Source: Rhodospirillaceae bacterium (GTDB lineage: Bacteria > Pseudomonadota > Alphaproteobacteria > Bin65). Taken from it: a stretch of DNA of 55,121 nt. The stretch lies in assembly GCA_009840595.1 (NCBI GenBank), contig VXNK01000116.1, positions 1-55,121 on the forward strand, given 5' to 3'. Below are positions 48,669-55,121 of the stretch, piece after piece. The position numbers were made by a program, and so were the translations under genes. The notes below the pieces were generated by a model. It had not been told where the DNA came from and searched no databases. It saw nothing but the letters and a program-made list of their open reading frames with translations. Position 1 is the stretch's first letter; each line of letters starts with the position of its first letter.

Positions 48669-49579
48669 GCCGACGGCCTTCCTTCCCAAAGCGTCACCGC
48701 CCGGGTGAAATCGGCGTCGGGGCCGAGGGCGGCGCCGGCCGCGGCCCACCGGGTTTTCATGTCGCGACTGAGCGGCGCGTCGATGCCGACCGCTTCGGCG
48801 AGGTCGGCGGCGATGGCGACATCCTTGGCCATCAGCCCCAGCTTGAAGCCGGTGGCGAAGGTCCGGGGCAGGACCTCCTGCTTCATCGGCAGTTCGGAAT
48901 TGAAGCTCCGGCCCGTCGAGTTGTTGACGATGGTCAGCAGGGTCTCCCGCTCCAGGCCGAAGGCTTCGCCGACGATCAGCGCCTCCGCCGCCGCCGTGAA
49001 GGCCGCCGCCGCGGCGTAGTTGTTCAGCGCCTTGGCGGCGTGGCCTGCGCCCAGCCGCCCGGCGCGGAACAGCCGGTCGCCCATGGCGCGCAGGACCGGT
49101 TCGGCCCGCTGCGCCGCCGCCGTGTCGTCGGCGCCGATCATGATGGCGAGCGTGCCGTCCCGGGCCTTTTCGACGCCGCCGCTGACCGGCGCGTCGACCA
49201 GAGCGACGCCGCGGTCGGCCAATGCTGCGCCGAGCGCGCGCGTGCCCATCGGTTCGGAGGAACTCATGTCGACGACCAGCCCGCCCCCGGACCGACCGGC
49301 GCCAAGGCCGCTTGCCAATGCGCCGCCCTCTTCCTCCAGCAGCACCCGGCGGACGATGGCGCCGGTCGGCAGCATGGTGACGGCGACGGTCGCGGCTTCG
49401 GCGAGCGCGGCCAGCGTCGGCGCGGCCGGGCAGCCGGTCTCCGCGGCAAAGGCTTCGGTGGCGAGAGGATCGGCGTCGTAGCCGATAACCTCGAAGCCCG
49501 CACGGGCCAAGCTGGCGGCCATCGGCCGGCCCATGTTGCCGAGGCCGACGAAGCCGACGGTTTCGCGGGATGGCGGCAT
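48665..49579 (-). CDS. NAD(P)-dependent oxidoreductase, 3-hydroxyisobutyrate dehydrogenase family
   Basis: A beta-hydroxyacid dehydrogenase of 304 residues from ATG 49579. The nucleotide-binding loop is VGFVGLGNMGRPMAA, the substrate-binding motif is DAPVSGGVEKARDGTLA, and the catalytic Lys lies in GHAAKALNNYAAAAAF. Start 49579 has GGAG at good spacing; ATG 49618 would add 13 residues without a ribosome site. The family includes 3-hydroxyisobutyrate, tartronate semialdehyde and glyoxylate reductases, so the substrate is not fixed. The downstream CobW-like gene overlaps by ATGA, and an acyl-CoA dehydrogenase pair runs divergently from 49718, which would suit valine or related branched-chain catabolism, but that is inference. 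Confidence 0.92.
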   Translation of the reverse strand: MPPSRETVGFVGLGNMGRPMAASLARAGFEVIGYDADPLATEAFAAETGCPAAPTLAALAEAATVAVTMLPTGAIVRRVLLEEEGGALASGLGAGRSGGGLVVDMSSSEPMGTRALGAALADRGVALVDAPVSGGVEKARDGTLAIMIGADDTAAAQRAEPVLRAMGDRLFRAGRLGAGHAAKALNNYAAAAAFTAAAEALIVGEAFGLERETLLTIVNNSTGRSFNSELPMKQEVLPRTFATGFKLGLMAKDVAIAADLAEAVGIDAPLSRDMKTRWAAAGAALGPDADFTRAVTLWEGRPSA

Positions 49580-49717
49580 GGCAATCGCTCCGCTCGCGGG
49601 GGTGGGCGTATCGTCCATGATAGCCCGCCCGCGCCGGCGGGGGAGCGTCCGATTGCGCATACGCACCACCGCGCGCTCGCCTTCCCTCGCGCCGCCCGAT
49701 GCCGTAACACCCCGGCC

Positions 49718-50866
49718 ATGCAGTTCTTCGCCGATACGCCGCTGCCCGATCTCGCCCCCTTCGCCGGGCTGCGCGCCGAGGTGCGCGCTTTCCTCGCCGA
49801 AGAGAGGGCGCGCGCCGGGATCGAAAGCTGGGTCGGCTCGTGGGAGGGCTTCGACCGCGGCTTCAGCACCCGTTTGGCGCAGCGCGGCTGGCTCGGCATG
49901 GCGATCCCGGAGCGCTACGGCGGCCGGGAAAAAGGGCTGCTCGAACGCTACGTCGTGCTGGAGGAGCTGCTGGCCGGTGGCGCGCCGGTCGCGGCCCACT
50001 GGATCGCCGACCGCCAGACCGCGCCGTTGCTGCTGCATTTCGGCACGGAGGAACAGCGCCGCCAATTCCTGCCGCGCATCGCTTCGGGCGAATACAGCTT
50101 CGCCATCGGCATGAGCGAGCCGGACAGCGGTTCCGACCTCGCCGCGGTGCGCACGAAGGCCGCGCCGTCGGGCAACGGCTGGCGTATCGACGGCGCGAAG
50201 ATCTGGTCGTCCAACGCCCACCGCGCCGACTGGATGATCGCCCTGTGCCGGACCGGCGACACGGGCGAGGACCGGCACGGCGGGCTCAGCCAGTTCCTGA
50301 TCGACCTCAAGGCGCCGGACATCGCCATCCGCCCGATCCATAACCTCGCCGGCGACCATCATTTCAACGAGGTGTTCTTCGACGGCCACGAGATTCCGGC
50401 CGACCGTATCGTCGGCAGCCCCGGCGACGGCTGGCGCCAGGTGATGAGCGAGCTGGCCTTCGAGCGCAGCGCGCCGGACCGCTTCCTCTCGACCTTTCGC
50501 CTGATCGTCGAACTGGTGCGCGCCGCCGGGCCGGCGCCGGACCGGCTGGTTGCCGGCGAGATCGGCGCGCTGGTGGCGCGGCTGGCGGCGGTGCGGCTGC
50601 TGTCGATCCAGGTCGCCGGCGCCCTCGACCGGGGCGGGACGCCGAACACCGAGGCCGCGCTGGTCAAGGAGGTCGGCACCGCGCTGGAGCAGGACACGCC
50701 GGAGATCGCGCGGCGGATCCTGGCGGAGACTTCCGCCGGCGACCGCGCGGCGCTGATCGAGGACCTGCTGGCCTACGACGTGCTGCACACGCCGTCCTTT
50801 ACCCTGCGCGGCGGCGCGCGGGAGGTGGTGCGCGGCATCATCGCCCGCGGGCTGGGCCTGCGATGA
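49718..50866 (+). CDS. Acyl-CoA dehydrogenase family protein, first subunit
   Basis: A flavin-dependent acyl-CoA dehydrogenase of 382 residues. The FAD/substrate motif FAIGMSEPDSGSDLAAVRTK is intact, with the N-terminal helical domain (RGWLGMAIPERYGGREKG) and the C-terminal helical bundle (FERSAPDRFLSTFRLI). ATG 49718 is the first reasonable start. Its stop overlaps the second dehydrogenase gene by ATGA (50863-50866). Such paired ACAD genes usually encode a heteromeric enzyme, in which one subunit keeps the full active site. The substrate cannot be assigned; the 138-bp gap to the divergent dehydrogenase gene holds their promoters. Confidence 0.93.
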   Translation: MQFFADTPLPDLAPFAGLRAEVRAFLAEERARAGIESWVGSWEGFDRGFSTRLAQRGWLGMAIPERYGGREKGLLERYVVLEELLAGGAPVAAHWIADRQTAPLLLHFGTEEQRRQFLPRIASGEYSFAIGMSEPDSGSDLAAVRTKAAPSGNGWRIDGAKIWSSNAHRADWMIALCRTGDTGEDRHGGLSQFLIDLKAPDIAIRPIHNLAGDHHFNEVFFDGHEIPADRIVGSPGDGWRQVMSELAFERSAPDRFLSTFRLIVELVRAAGPAPDRLVAGEIGALVARLAAVRLLSIQVAGALDRGGTPNTEAALVKEVGTALEQDTPEIARRILAETSAGDRAALIEDLLAYDVLHTPSFTLRGGAREVVRGIIARGLGLR

Positions 50867-51837
50867 GCGGAAACGGGATGACCGGCGCGAACGCCGATAT
50901 GGCGGGCAGCGCGTTCGCCGACGCCGTCCGCCAAGCGCTGACGCCGCACGCCACGGCCTACGACGGCCCGGCGGACCGGGCGCTCGCATGGTCCGACGTG
51001 CATTGGCAGGCGGTGACCGCGCTCGGCCTGCCGAAGCTGCTGGTGCCGGAAGCCCAGGGCGGCGCCGGCGCGGCGCTGGCCGAGGGCGCCGCGGCCATCG
51101 AGGCGCTGGGCGCGCTCGGCGACCCCTCGCCGGCGGCCGATACCGCGGTGCTGTCGTGGCTGCTGGCGCGGCAGGGCGCGGAAGCGCCGGACGGGCCGTT
51201 GGTGCCGGCCGAACCGGGTTGCCGCGTGCCGTGGCCGGAGGACGCCCGCGCCGTCGATCCTGCCGGTAACGCCGCCGCGCCGCCGGACGGACAAGGCGGC
51301 ATCCTGCTGAACGGCGTCCCGGCTTCACCGGCGCTGCCCGGCGCGATCGATGAATTCACGCCCCTCCGGCAGGCGATGGCGGCGGCCCGGGCGGTGCAGA
51401 TTGCCGGCGCAGCGGGGGCGGCGCTGGAAATGACCGCCGACTATGTCCGCGAACGCCGCCAGTTCGGCCGGCCGCTCGCCCGCTTCCAGGCCGTGCAGCA
51501 GCATATCGCGGTCGCCGCGGCCGAGGTCGCTGCCGCGGCGCAGATGGCGCGCGCCGCCTTCGCTGCACTTGATCGGGAGTTGGACGGCGACGGCCCGTTC
51601 CTCGCCGCTGCGGCGAAGGTCGCGACCGGGCGGGCCGGCACGCTCGCCGCGAAGGCCGCCCACCAGTTCCACGGCGCCATGGGCTACACCGCGGAATATC
51701 CCCTGCACCGGCTGACCCGCGCGATCTGGCAATGGCGCGAGGATTGCGGCAACGAGGACTGGTGGAGCCGCCGCCTCGGCGCGCAGGTCTGCCGAGCCGG
51801 CGCGGACGCGCTATGGCCGACCCTGGCGGGCGGGTGA
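50863..51837 (+). CDS. Acyl-CoA dehydrogenase family protein, second (short) subunit
   Basis: The 324-residue product is shorter than a full-length ACAD (about 380). The N-terminal and middle domains are abbreviated (WQAVTALGLPKLLVPEAQGG then a long Ala/Pro-rich stretch), while the C-terminal domain is well kept (YVRERRQFGRPLARFQAVQQ, AAHQFHGAMGYTAEYPLHRL). The stretch EPGCRVPWPEDARAVDPAGN replaces the usual beta-domain. This shape is common for the second subunit of heteromeric ACADs. It is coupled to the first subunit by ATGA overlap. Confidence 0.88.
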   Translation: MSGNGMTGANADMAGSAFADAVRQALTPHATAYDGPADRALAWSDVHWQAVTALGLPKLLVPEAQGGAGAALAEGAAAIEALGALGDPSPAADTAVLSWLLARQGAEAPDGPLVPAEPGCRVPWPEDARAVDPAGNAAAPPDGQGGILLNGVPASPALPGAIDEFTPLRQAMAAARAVQIAGAAGAALEMTADYVRERRQFGRPLARFQAVQQHIAVAAAEVAAAAQMARAAFAALDRELDGDGPFLAAAAKVATGRAGTLAAKAAHQFHGAMGYTAEYPLHRLTRAIWQWREDCGNEDWWSRRLGAQVCRAGADALWPTLAGG

Positions 51838-51938
51838 GGCGGAGCGGAACTGCCCGATCCGCCAAATTTCCCCTTCGGCGCTGCTCAGGGCAGGCTCCCG
51901 ACCACCCCCCATTGTTTCCCCGGACGGAGCGAAGCGAA

Positions 51939-51997
51939 GATCCGGGGCCCAGGGGCCACAGGAAAAGGCCTTTCGGGTCGCTACTGGGCCCCGGATC
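51939..51997. repeat. Perfect 14-bp inverted repeat (59-bp hairpin element)
   Basis: GATCCGGGGCCCAG (51939-51952) and CTGGGCCCCGGATC (51984-51997) are exact reverse complements around a 31-base loop. Together they look like a small dispersed palindrome; similar CCCCGGATC-bearing repeats are common, from memory, in alphaproteobacterial intergenic DNA. It follows the acyl-CoA dehydrogenase operon by about 100 bp and could also end its transcript. Confidence 0.7.
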
Positions 51998-52183
51998 AAG
52001 TTTTGATGTATTTGGGGAAATTCCATCTAAGTAATTATATTCATTGAGTAATTCTCTCTGTATCAGACAGCATACAGCTGGGAACACCGGATCAGTCATC
52101 AAAACGAATGCAGATTTTTTCAAAGCCAGGACGGCCCCAGGCGGCGCGAGACGCTGAATTGCGGATTTTCGGACCCGAACCGG

Positions 52184-52316
52184 TAAGCGTTCCGCCAGGC
52201 CGTGGAGCCGAGCCACCTACCGTCCGTGCTGTACGTCGAGGTAACCGATTTCCGCGAGACTCCGAATGATCGATTCCTCCGAGCCATCGTGCCCGCACGG
52301 TTTGGCGGAACGCTTA
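52184..52316. repeat. Long-spaced inverted repeat bounding 133 bp
   Basis: TAAGCGTTCCGCCA (52184-52197) is an exact reverse complement of TGGCGGAACGCTTA (52303-52316), and flanking bases extend the match with mismatches (GG-side, and CCGTG on the other side). Possible explanations are a tiny non-autonomous element, remnants of a transposon end pair, or a regulatory structure. No coding content was found between the arms. Confidence 0.5.
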
Positions 52317-52578
52317 GCCCGAACCCACCCTGAGACGCTCCTTGGGCGTAACGCCATTCGCGAGGTGGCGCATGGACCTATACGGTGTGGCAAGCAGGCC
52401 GTCCAGTTTGCAGGGAACGTCCGAGACAACGGGATGTTGAAGCCGAGACCCGTAGGGGCACCTCATTCTACGCCGTCGCCCCGCTCAAGAACAAACTGGT
52501 CGAGAGGGCGGCGCAATTTACAAACTGGACGTTCTGTGCAATCGTGGTGCCGAGGGTACATCGGGGACGGGGGTTGAA

Positions 52579-53133
52579 ATGGCCAGCGCGAGCGGACCGG
52601 CGGGCGGGACGATAGGGCTTCTCCTTGAAGAACTTCCGGTGTTGTCGGGCGCCGCCAGGAACTTCGTTCGCAGCCATCCCCGGGAGGCGCGCGCGGCCGT
52701 CGCGGCCGCGCTGGAAGCGGTCGCCGCCCAGCGGGAACTGGAGGACGTTGCGGACGTGCCGGAGCGGCTGCGGCCGTTCGTGGTCCGGCGGGGCGCCGAC
52801 GAGGGCATCCTCGGCGTTTCCGAGGCCGCGGCGCGGCTCGAAGTATCCCGCACGACGGTCTACGAGTGGGCGCGGACGGGAAGGCTGGTCGCGTGGAAGA
52901 CCACGAAGCGCGGTCTGCACATTCCGGCGGCGCAGATTCTCGGTGCGGGACGGGTCGTTCCGGGTATCGGGGATGTTGTCGGCGCGATCGGCGACCCTGA
53001 ACTGGCCTGGGCGTTCCTGACCCAGGAATGGCCATTCGAGAAGACGGTCGCGCTGCCGCTCGATCTGCTCAAGGACGGCCGCATCGACGAAGTGCTGGAC
53101 GCGGCGCCCGGCTTCGGCGCCACGTTCACATGA
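52579..53133 (+). CDS. HTH antitoxin of a RES toxin-antitoxin pair (excisionase/MerR-like DNA-binding domain)
   Basis: The 184-residue product combines an N-terminal helical part, an excisionase/MerR-like helix-turn-helix at about 77-121 (VSEAAARLEVSRTTVYEWAR, then RLVAWKTTKRGLHIPAAQIL), and a C-terminal segment that resembles the MbcA/ParS toxin-binding domain (GDPELAWAFL then ALPLDLLKDGRIDEVLDAA). In the classical Xre-RES systems the DNA-binding part is an XRE domain; here it is of another kind, while the toxin-binding part is kept. Its stop overlaps the RES toxin ATG by ATGA (53130-53133), supporting the pairing. It probably represses the pair. Confidence 0.72.
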   Translation: MASASGPAGGTIGLLLEELPVLSGAARNFVRSHPREARAAVAAALEAVAAQRELEDVADVPERLRPFVVRRGADEGILGVSEAAARLEVSRTTVYEWARTGRLVAWKTTKRGLHIPAAQILGAGRVVPGIGDVVGAIGDPELAWAFLTQEWPFEKTVALPLDLLKDGRIDEVLDAAPGFGATFT

Positions 53134-53723
53134 GCGGCGGCCCCTATCGCAGAAGCCGGATCGCGCCTGTCCTGATAACGGCGCCCATGCCTGCGAGTTG
53201 CCGGATCATGGCGCGCCGCCACCGGCCGGACCCGCTCGGGACGACCCCGGCCGATTCGCGGTTCTGCACGCGAAGCGGCGGCTTCACGGTGCTCTACGCG
53301 GCGCCCGAATTCGCCACGGCGTTCGTCGAGACGGTGGTGAGGGACAGGTTCCGGGGACGCCAGAGCTGCGAGGTCGCGGTCAGGGAAATCACGGCGCGGG
53401 TCTGGGCGCGTATTTCGATGCAGCGGGATGCGGTGCTGACGCTGGTCGATCTGCGCGGGGACGGCTGCACCCGGATCGGCGCGCCGACCGATACGGTGAA
53501 TGCAAGAAACCACGCGGCCGGCCGGGCATTCGCGAAGGCCATCCATGCGGATCATGCCGATGTCGACGGCATCGTCTACGGCTCCCGCCTCACCGGGGAG
53601 GATGTCTACGCGGTGTTCGACCGCTCCACGGAGAAACTTGCCTCGGCGGAAACCGGACTGCTGGAGGATCATCCGGAACTGCCGGATATCGTGAAGCGGT
53701 ACGGCATCGGCCTCGTCGCGTGA
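53130..53723 (+). CDS. RES-domain toxin (NAD+ phosphorylase type)
   Basis: RES toxins deplete NAD+ and block growth. The 197-residue product has the expected polar active-site residues: R44 in ADSRFCTRSG, Y56 in FTVLYAAPEF, E67 in ATAFVETVVRD, and S152 in DGIVYGSRLTG. The middle carries VNARNHAAGRAFAKAIHADH, the segment linking the domains in this family. Length and order (antitoxin first, 4-nt overlap) match Xre-RES modules. ATG 53130 begins with a variable 20-residue lead before the conserved region. Confidence in the RES call is good; toxicity is unproven for this copy. Confidence 0.85.
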   Translation: MSGGPYRRSRIAPVLITAPMPASCRIMARRHRPDPLGTTPADSRFCTRSGGFTVLYAAPEFATAFVETVVRDRFRGRQSCEVAVREITARVWARISMQRDAVLTLVDLRGDGCTRIGAPTDTVNARNHAAGRAFAKAIHADHADVDGIVYGSRLTGEDVYAVFDRSTEKLASAETGLLEDHPELPDIVKRYGIGLVA

Positions 53724-53916
53724 AGCGACCGGGGAGTTGGGAGGCTCCCGCTGCCGACGCGGTGGCTCGGCGGCGGTCGTCACGCTCCGATCGATGGCCA
53801 TGCGCATCGAACAGTTCGACCCCTCAATCGATAGAAACCCAGCCGTCGGCATCAGGTCGGTGACCGGGCCGCCGCTGACCCACAGTAACGTAATGCCCTT
53901 GCTGAAGTTCCACGAA

Positions 53917-54435
53917 TTACCTACGTCGCTTAGAATTCAATACGCATATGGCCCATTGACGGGTTCTACCGATTCGCCGTTTGCTTGGTGCGTTCGCACA
54001 GGAGCGATAGGCTCTGTTCAACCGCTGCAAGGACGGATGGTCACCGGTAAAGATAGTGCCAGCGGGCCACGCTGTATCGACCGCGAGTTGTGCCTTGTCA
54101 CCGAGTGCGACGATGGCATCCATGTACTGAAAGCACTGTGCGAGTCGGCAAATGTTCGCTACGCCCAAAATCTCAGCGTTCGTTGCTTCGGTCCGCCCCG
54201 TGCGCGCCTTGTATTCCACTTTGTCCCAGGCATTCACCAATGTGTAATCGTCAAGACACAGAGAAGGGAATATGCCCGGCTCGGCACCGTGGAATGTTGA
54301 CAACGCAGATGTCAGGGTAATCCCAGTCTGACCTGCTGCCGGTCGCTGCGCTTTGCATTCGGCTTTCCCGGGGGCAGATAGCACGAACGCGGTTCGCAGC
54401 TGTGCATTGCCGAGTCTGAATGCGGGTGAGGTCAC
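53917..54435 (-). CDS. Uracil-DNA glycosylase superfamily-like protein, orphan
   Basis: The 172-residue product carries the two hallmark motifs of the UDG superfamily: SAPGKAECKAQRPAAGQTG near residues 20-38 (compare the family's GExPG...E....RPxxGxxG) and DHPSLQRLN near the end (family HPS motif). In between is DYTLVNAWDKVEYKARTGRT and ANICRLAQCFQYMDAIVALG, typical of this fold. The annotated GTG at 54435 is unsure: the frame stays open upstream (about 22 more codons to a stop at 54502, ARTFLLDEGDRQLVTSPAF) but has no ATG in frame. Two upstream ATGs lie in other frames, so a frameshift or rare start is possible. GC is visibly lower than around it, suggesting transfer. Whether it acts on uracil is unknown. 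Confidence 0.6.
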   Translation of the reverse strand: MTSPAFRLGNAQLRTAFVLSAPGKAECKAQRPAAGQTGITLTSALSTFHGAEPGIFPSLCLDDYTLVNAWDKVEYKARTGRTEATNAEILGVANICRLAQCFQYMDAIVALGDKAQLAVDTAWPAGTIFTGDHPSLQRLNRAYRSCANAPSKRRIGRTRQWAICVLNSKRRR

Positions 54436-54605
54436 AAGCTGTCGATCACCCTCGTCGAGAAGAAATGTGCGAGCGATGATAATGCATGGCAGGACATGGA
54501 GTCAGTCACTCTATTCGACCTGGATGATGACCCTCGAAGGCCCTCATCCACGGCTCGACGGAACCATTACCGGACCTCGAACCGCCTGCGATGAATCGAG
54601 CGGGG

Positions 54606-54932
54606 TCAATCGCGGGCGTCGTGTTCGGCGATGCCGGCAAGCTCGACCGGGGGCCGGTCGGGGAAGCGGGCGATCAGCGACAGGCTGCCGCCCATCGCCT
54701 CCACCGTCCGGCGCAACGTGGACAGCAGCAGGTCGCTCCGCTTCTCCAGCCGGGAGATGGCGTCCTGGCTGATGCCGAGCTCGCGCGCGACGCTCGCCTG
54801 GGTCAGCGCGCGGGCCTTGCGCAGCTCGCGCAGCGTCATTTCCTCGGCGATCAACTCGGCGGCCATTTCCTCCACCTTGCGGCGCTCGGCGGGGTCGAGC
54901 CCCGCGATCACGTCTTCAACATCCAGTGCCAT
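54606..54932 (-). CDS. XRE-family antitoxin of a RelE-type pair
   Basis: The 108-residue product has an N-terminal helical segment (DPAERRKVEEMAAELIAEEM), an XRE helix-turn-helix at about 42-75 (LTQASVARELGISQDAISRL with EKRSDLLLSTLRRTVEAMGG) and a C-terminal strand (SLSLIARFPDRPPVELAG). This is the common antitoxin encoded after a phage-like RelE/HigB toxin. The start ATG at 54932 has a GAGGAGAG ribosome site. It follows the toxin gene by 16 nt on the same strand, toxin first. Confidence 0.85.
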   Translation of the reverse strand: MALDVEDVIAGLDPAERRKVEEMAAELIAEEMTLRELRKARALTQASVARELGISQDAISRLEKRSDLLLSTLRRTVEAMGGSLSLIARFPDRPPVELAGIAEHDARD

Positions 54933-54948
54933 GATTATCTCTCCTCGT

Positions 54949-55121
54949 CTATTCGTCGGCGAGCCGGGCCAGGTGCCGGTCGAACCGCTCGTCGGCCTTG
55001 CGGATCAGCTCGCGGTAGAACCGCCGCCCGCTGCCTCCCGACTTGTCGCCCGCCACCAGAAGCAGGGCGCGGCGCACGGGATCGAACGCGAAGGCGATCC
55101 GCCACTCCCCGCCTGCCGCGC
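54949..55121 (-). CDS. RelE/HigB-type toxin, 5' end cut by the window edge
   Basis: Only the last 56 or so codons are present, running off the right end of the window. The visible residues AAGGEWRIAFAFDPVRRALL, LLVAGDKSGGSGRRFYRE and LIRKADERFDRHLARLADE match the C-terminal half of phage-derived RelE-superfamily toxins (Gp49-like): a strand with GEWRIAFAFDP, the GDKSG turn, and a basic terminal helix. The stop TAG is at 54951-54949. The gene is 16 nt upstream of its XRE antitoxin. The ribosome-dependent mRNA cleavage known for this group is assumed. Confidence 0.78.
   Translation of the reverse strand, partial: AAGGEWRIAFAFDPVRRALLLVAGDKSGGSGRRFYRELIRKADERFDRHLARLADE

Larger units (their letters stand above)
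51838..52578. other. Gene-poor 741-bp region with inverted repeats and AT-rich stretch
   Basis: No gene is supported between the acyl-CoA dehydrogenase stop and the RES-module antitoxin. It holds the palindrome at 51939-51997 and the inverted repeat at 52184-52316, and a 60-base line at 52021-52080 of only about a third G+C (CTAAGTAATTATATTCATTG lies in it). The remainder gives only short arginine-rich open frames. The promoter of the antitoxin should be in its last 100 bp; none is clear, although TTTACA near 52520 and an imperfect dyad are candidates. Confidence 0.55.

Noticed and set aside
52217..52429. Reverse-strand 70-codon open frame in the gene-poor region (ends EIGYLDVQHGR)
   Set aside because: Looks like a possible fragment of a degraded gene, but it crosses the inverted repeat and no family or start signal could be recognised.
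53737..54300. Forward 187-codon open frame opposite the UDG-like gene
   Set aside because: The reverse strand shows two specific UDG motifs in the same interval, while the forward reading has no recognisable domain.

Overview
The window is GC-rich DNA (coding regions look close to 70% G+C) with tightly packed genes, and both gene content and synteny point to an alphaproteobacterium, perhaps Rhodospirillales-like. Supporting blocks are mutS near glnD-murJ-trpS, mutM followed by an enoyl-CoA hydratase, and a SUV3-like helicase directly upstream of an S4-domain protein. It reads as ordinary chromosome with several small acquired insertions. No rRNA, tRNA, CRISPR array or intact insertion sequence was recognised.

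Layout. (1) 142-11673: mutS, a convergent membrane-anchored protein of unknown function, then a forward run of glnD, a ribbon-helix-helix/PIN toxin-antitoxin pair, murJ, trpS and a DUF2333 protein. The toxin-antitoxin pair is stitched into the run by two 4-nt GTGA overlaps. (2) 11781-14465: epoxide hydrolase, a HigBA module with a palindromic operator, then an 835-bp gene-free stretch with a dispersed palindromic repeat and an AT-rich island. (3) 14466-20200: a complete five-gene dipeptide/oligopeptide-type ABC importer. (4) 20241-26848: small lipoprotein, mutM, enoyl-CoA hydratase, GST-like protein, class I aminotransferase, DUF1772 membrane protein, FkbM methyltransferase and a His/Arg-rich secreted protein. 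(5) 26873-31453, reverse strand: TerC, Hsp15-like S4 protein, SUV3-like helicase and DUF1223 protein. (6) 31583-43093: oligopeptidase B, an AMP-forming acyl-CoA ligase, two EamA transporters, a luciferase-like monooxygenase with its own MarR regulator and an 18-bp operator, a histone-deacetylase-family hydrolase, an HCCA-isomerase-like protein, an unknown protein, class I FBP aldolase and ThiE. (7) 43312-51837: RND efflux adaptor and pump, a CobW-family GTPase coupled to a HIBADH-family dehydrogenase, and a divergent pair of acyl-CoA dehydrogenase subunits. (8) 51838-55121: an accessory edge with AT-rich gene-poor DNA, inverted repeats, an HTH/RES toxin-antitoxin pair, an orphan uracil-DNA-glycosylase-superfamily-like gene of lower GC, and a RelE-type/XRE pair cut by the window end.

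Working together: housekeeping functions (mismatch and base-excision repair, nitrogen signalling, cell-wall flippase, tRNA charging) sit beside catabolic and transport functions (peptide import, oligopeptidase, acyl-CoA metabolism, drug/metabolite efflux). Four toxin-antitoxin modules in 55 kb and two copies plus solo arms of one palindromic repeat are the main signs of genome flux. The best candidates for unusual biology are the toxin-antitoxin pair inside the glnD-murJ run, the RES module whose antitoxin carries an excisionase/MerR-like DNA-binding domain, the nearby UDG-like gene, and the HDAC gene flanked by the two arms of the dispersed repeat. All functional statements rest on reading the sequence and remembered family knowledge; no database search was run.
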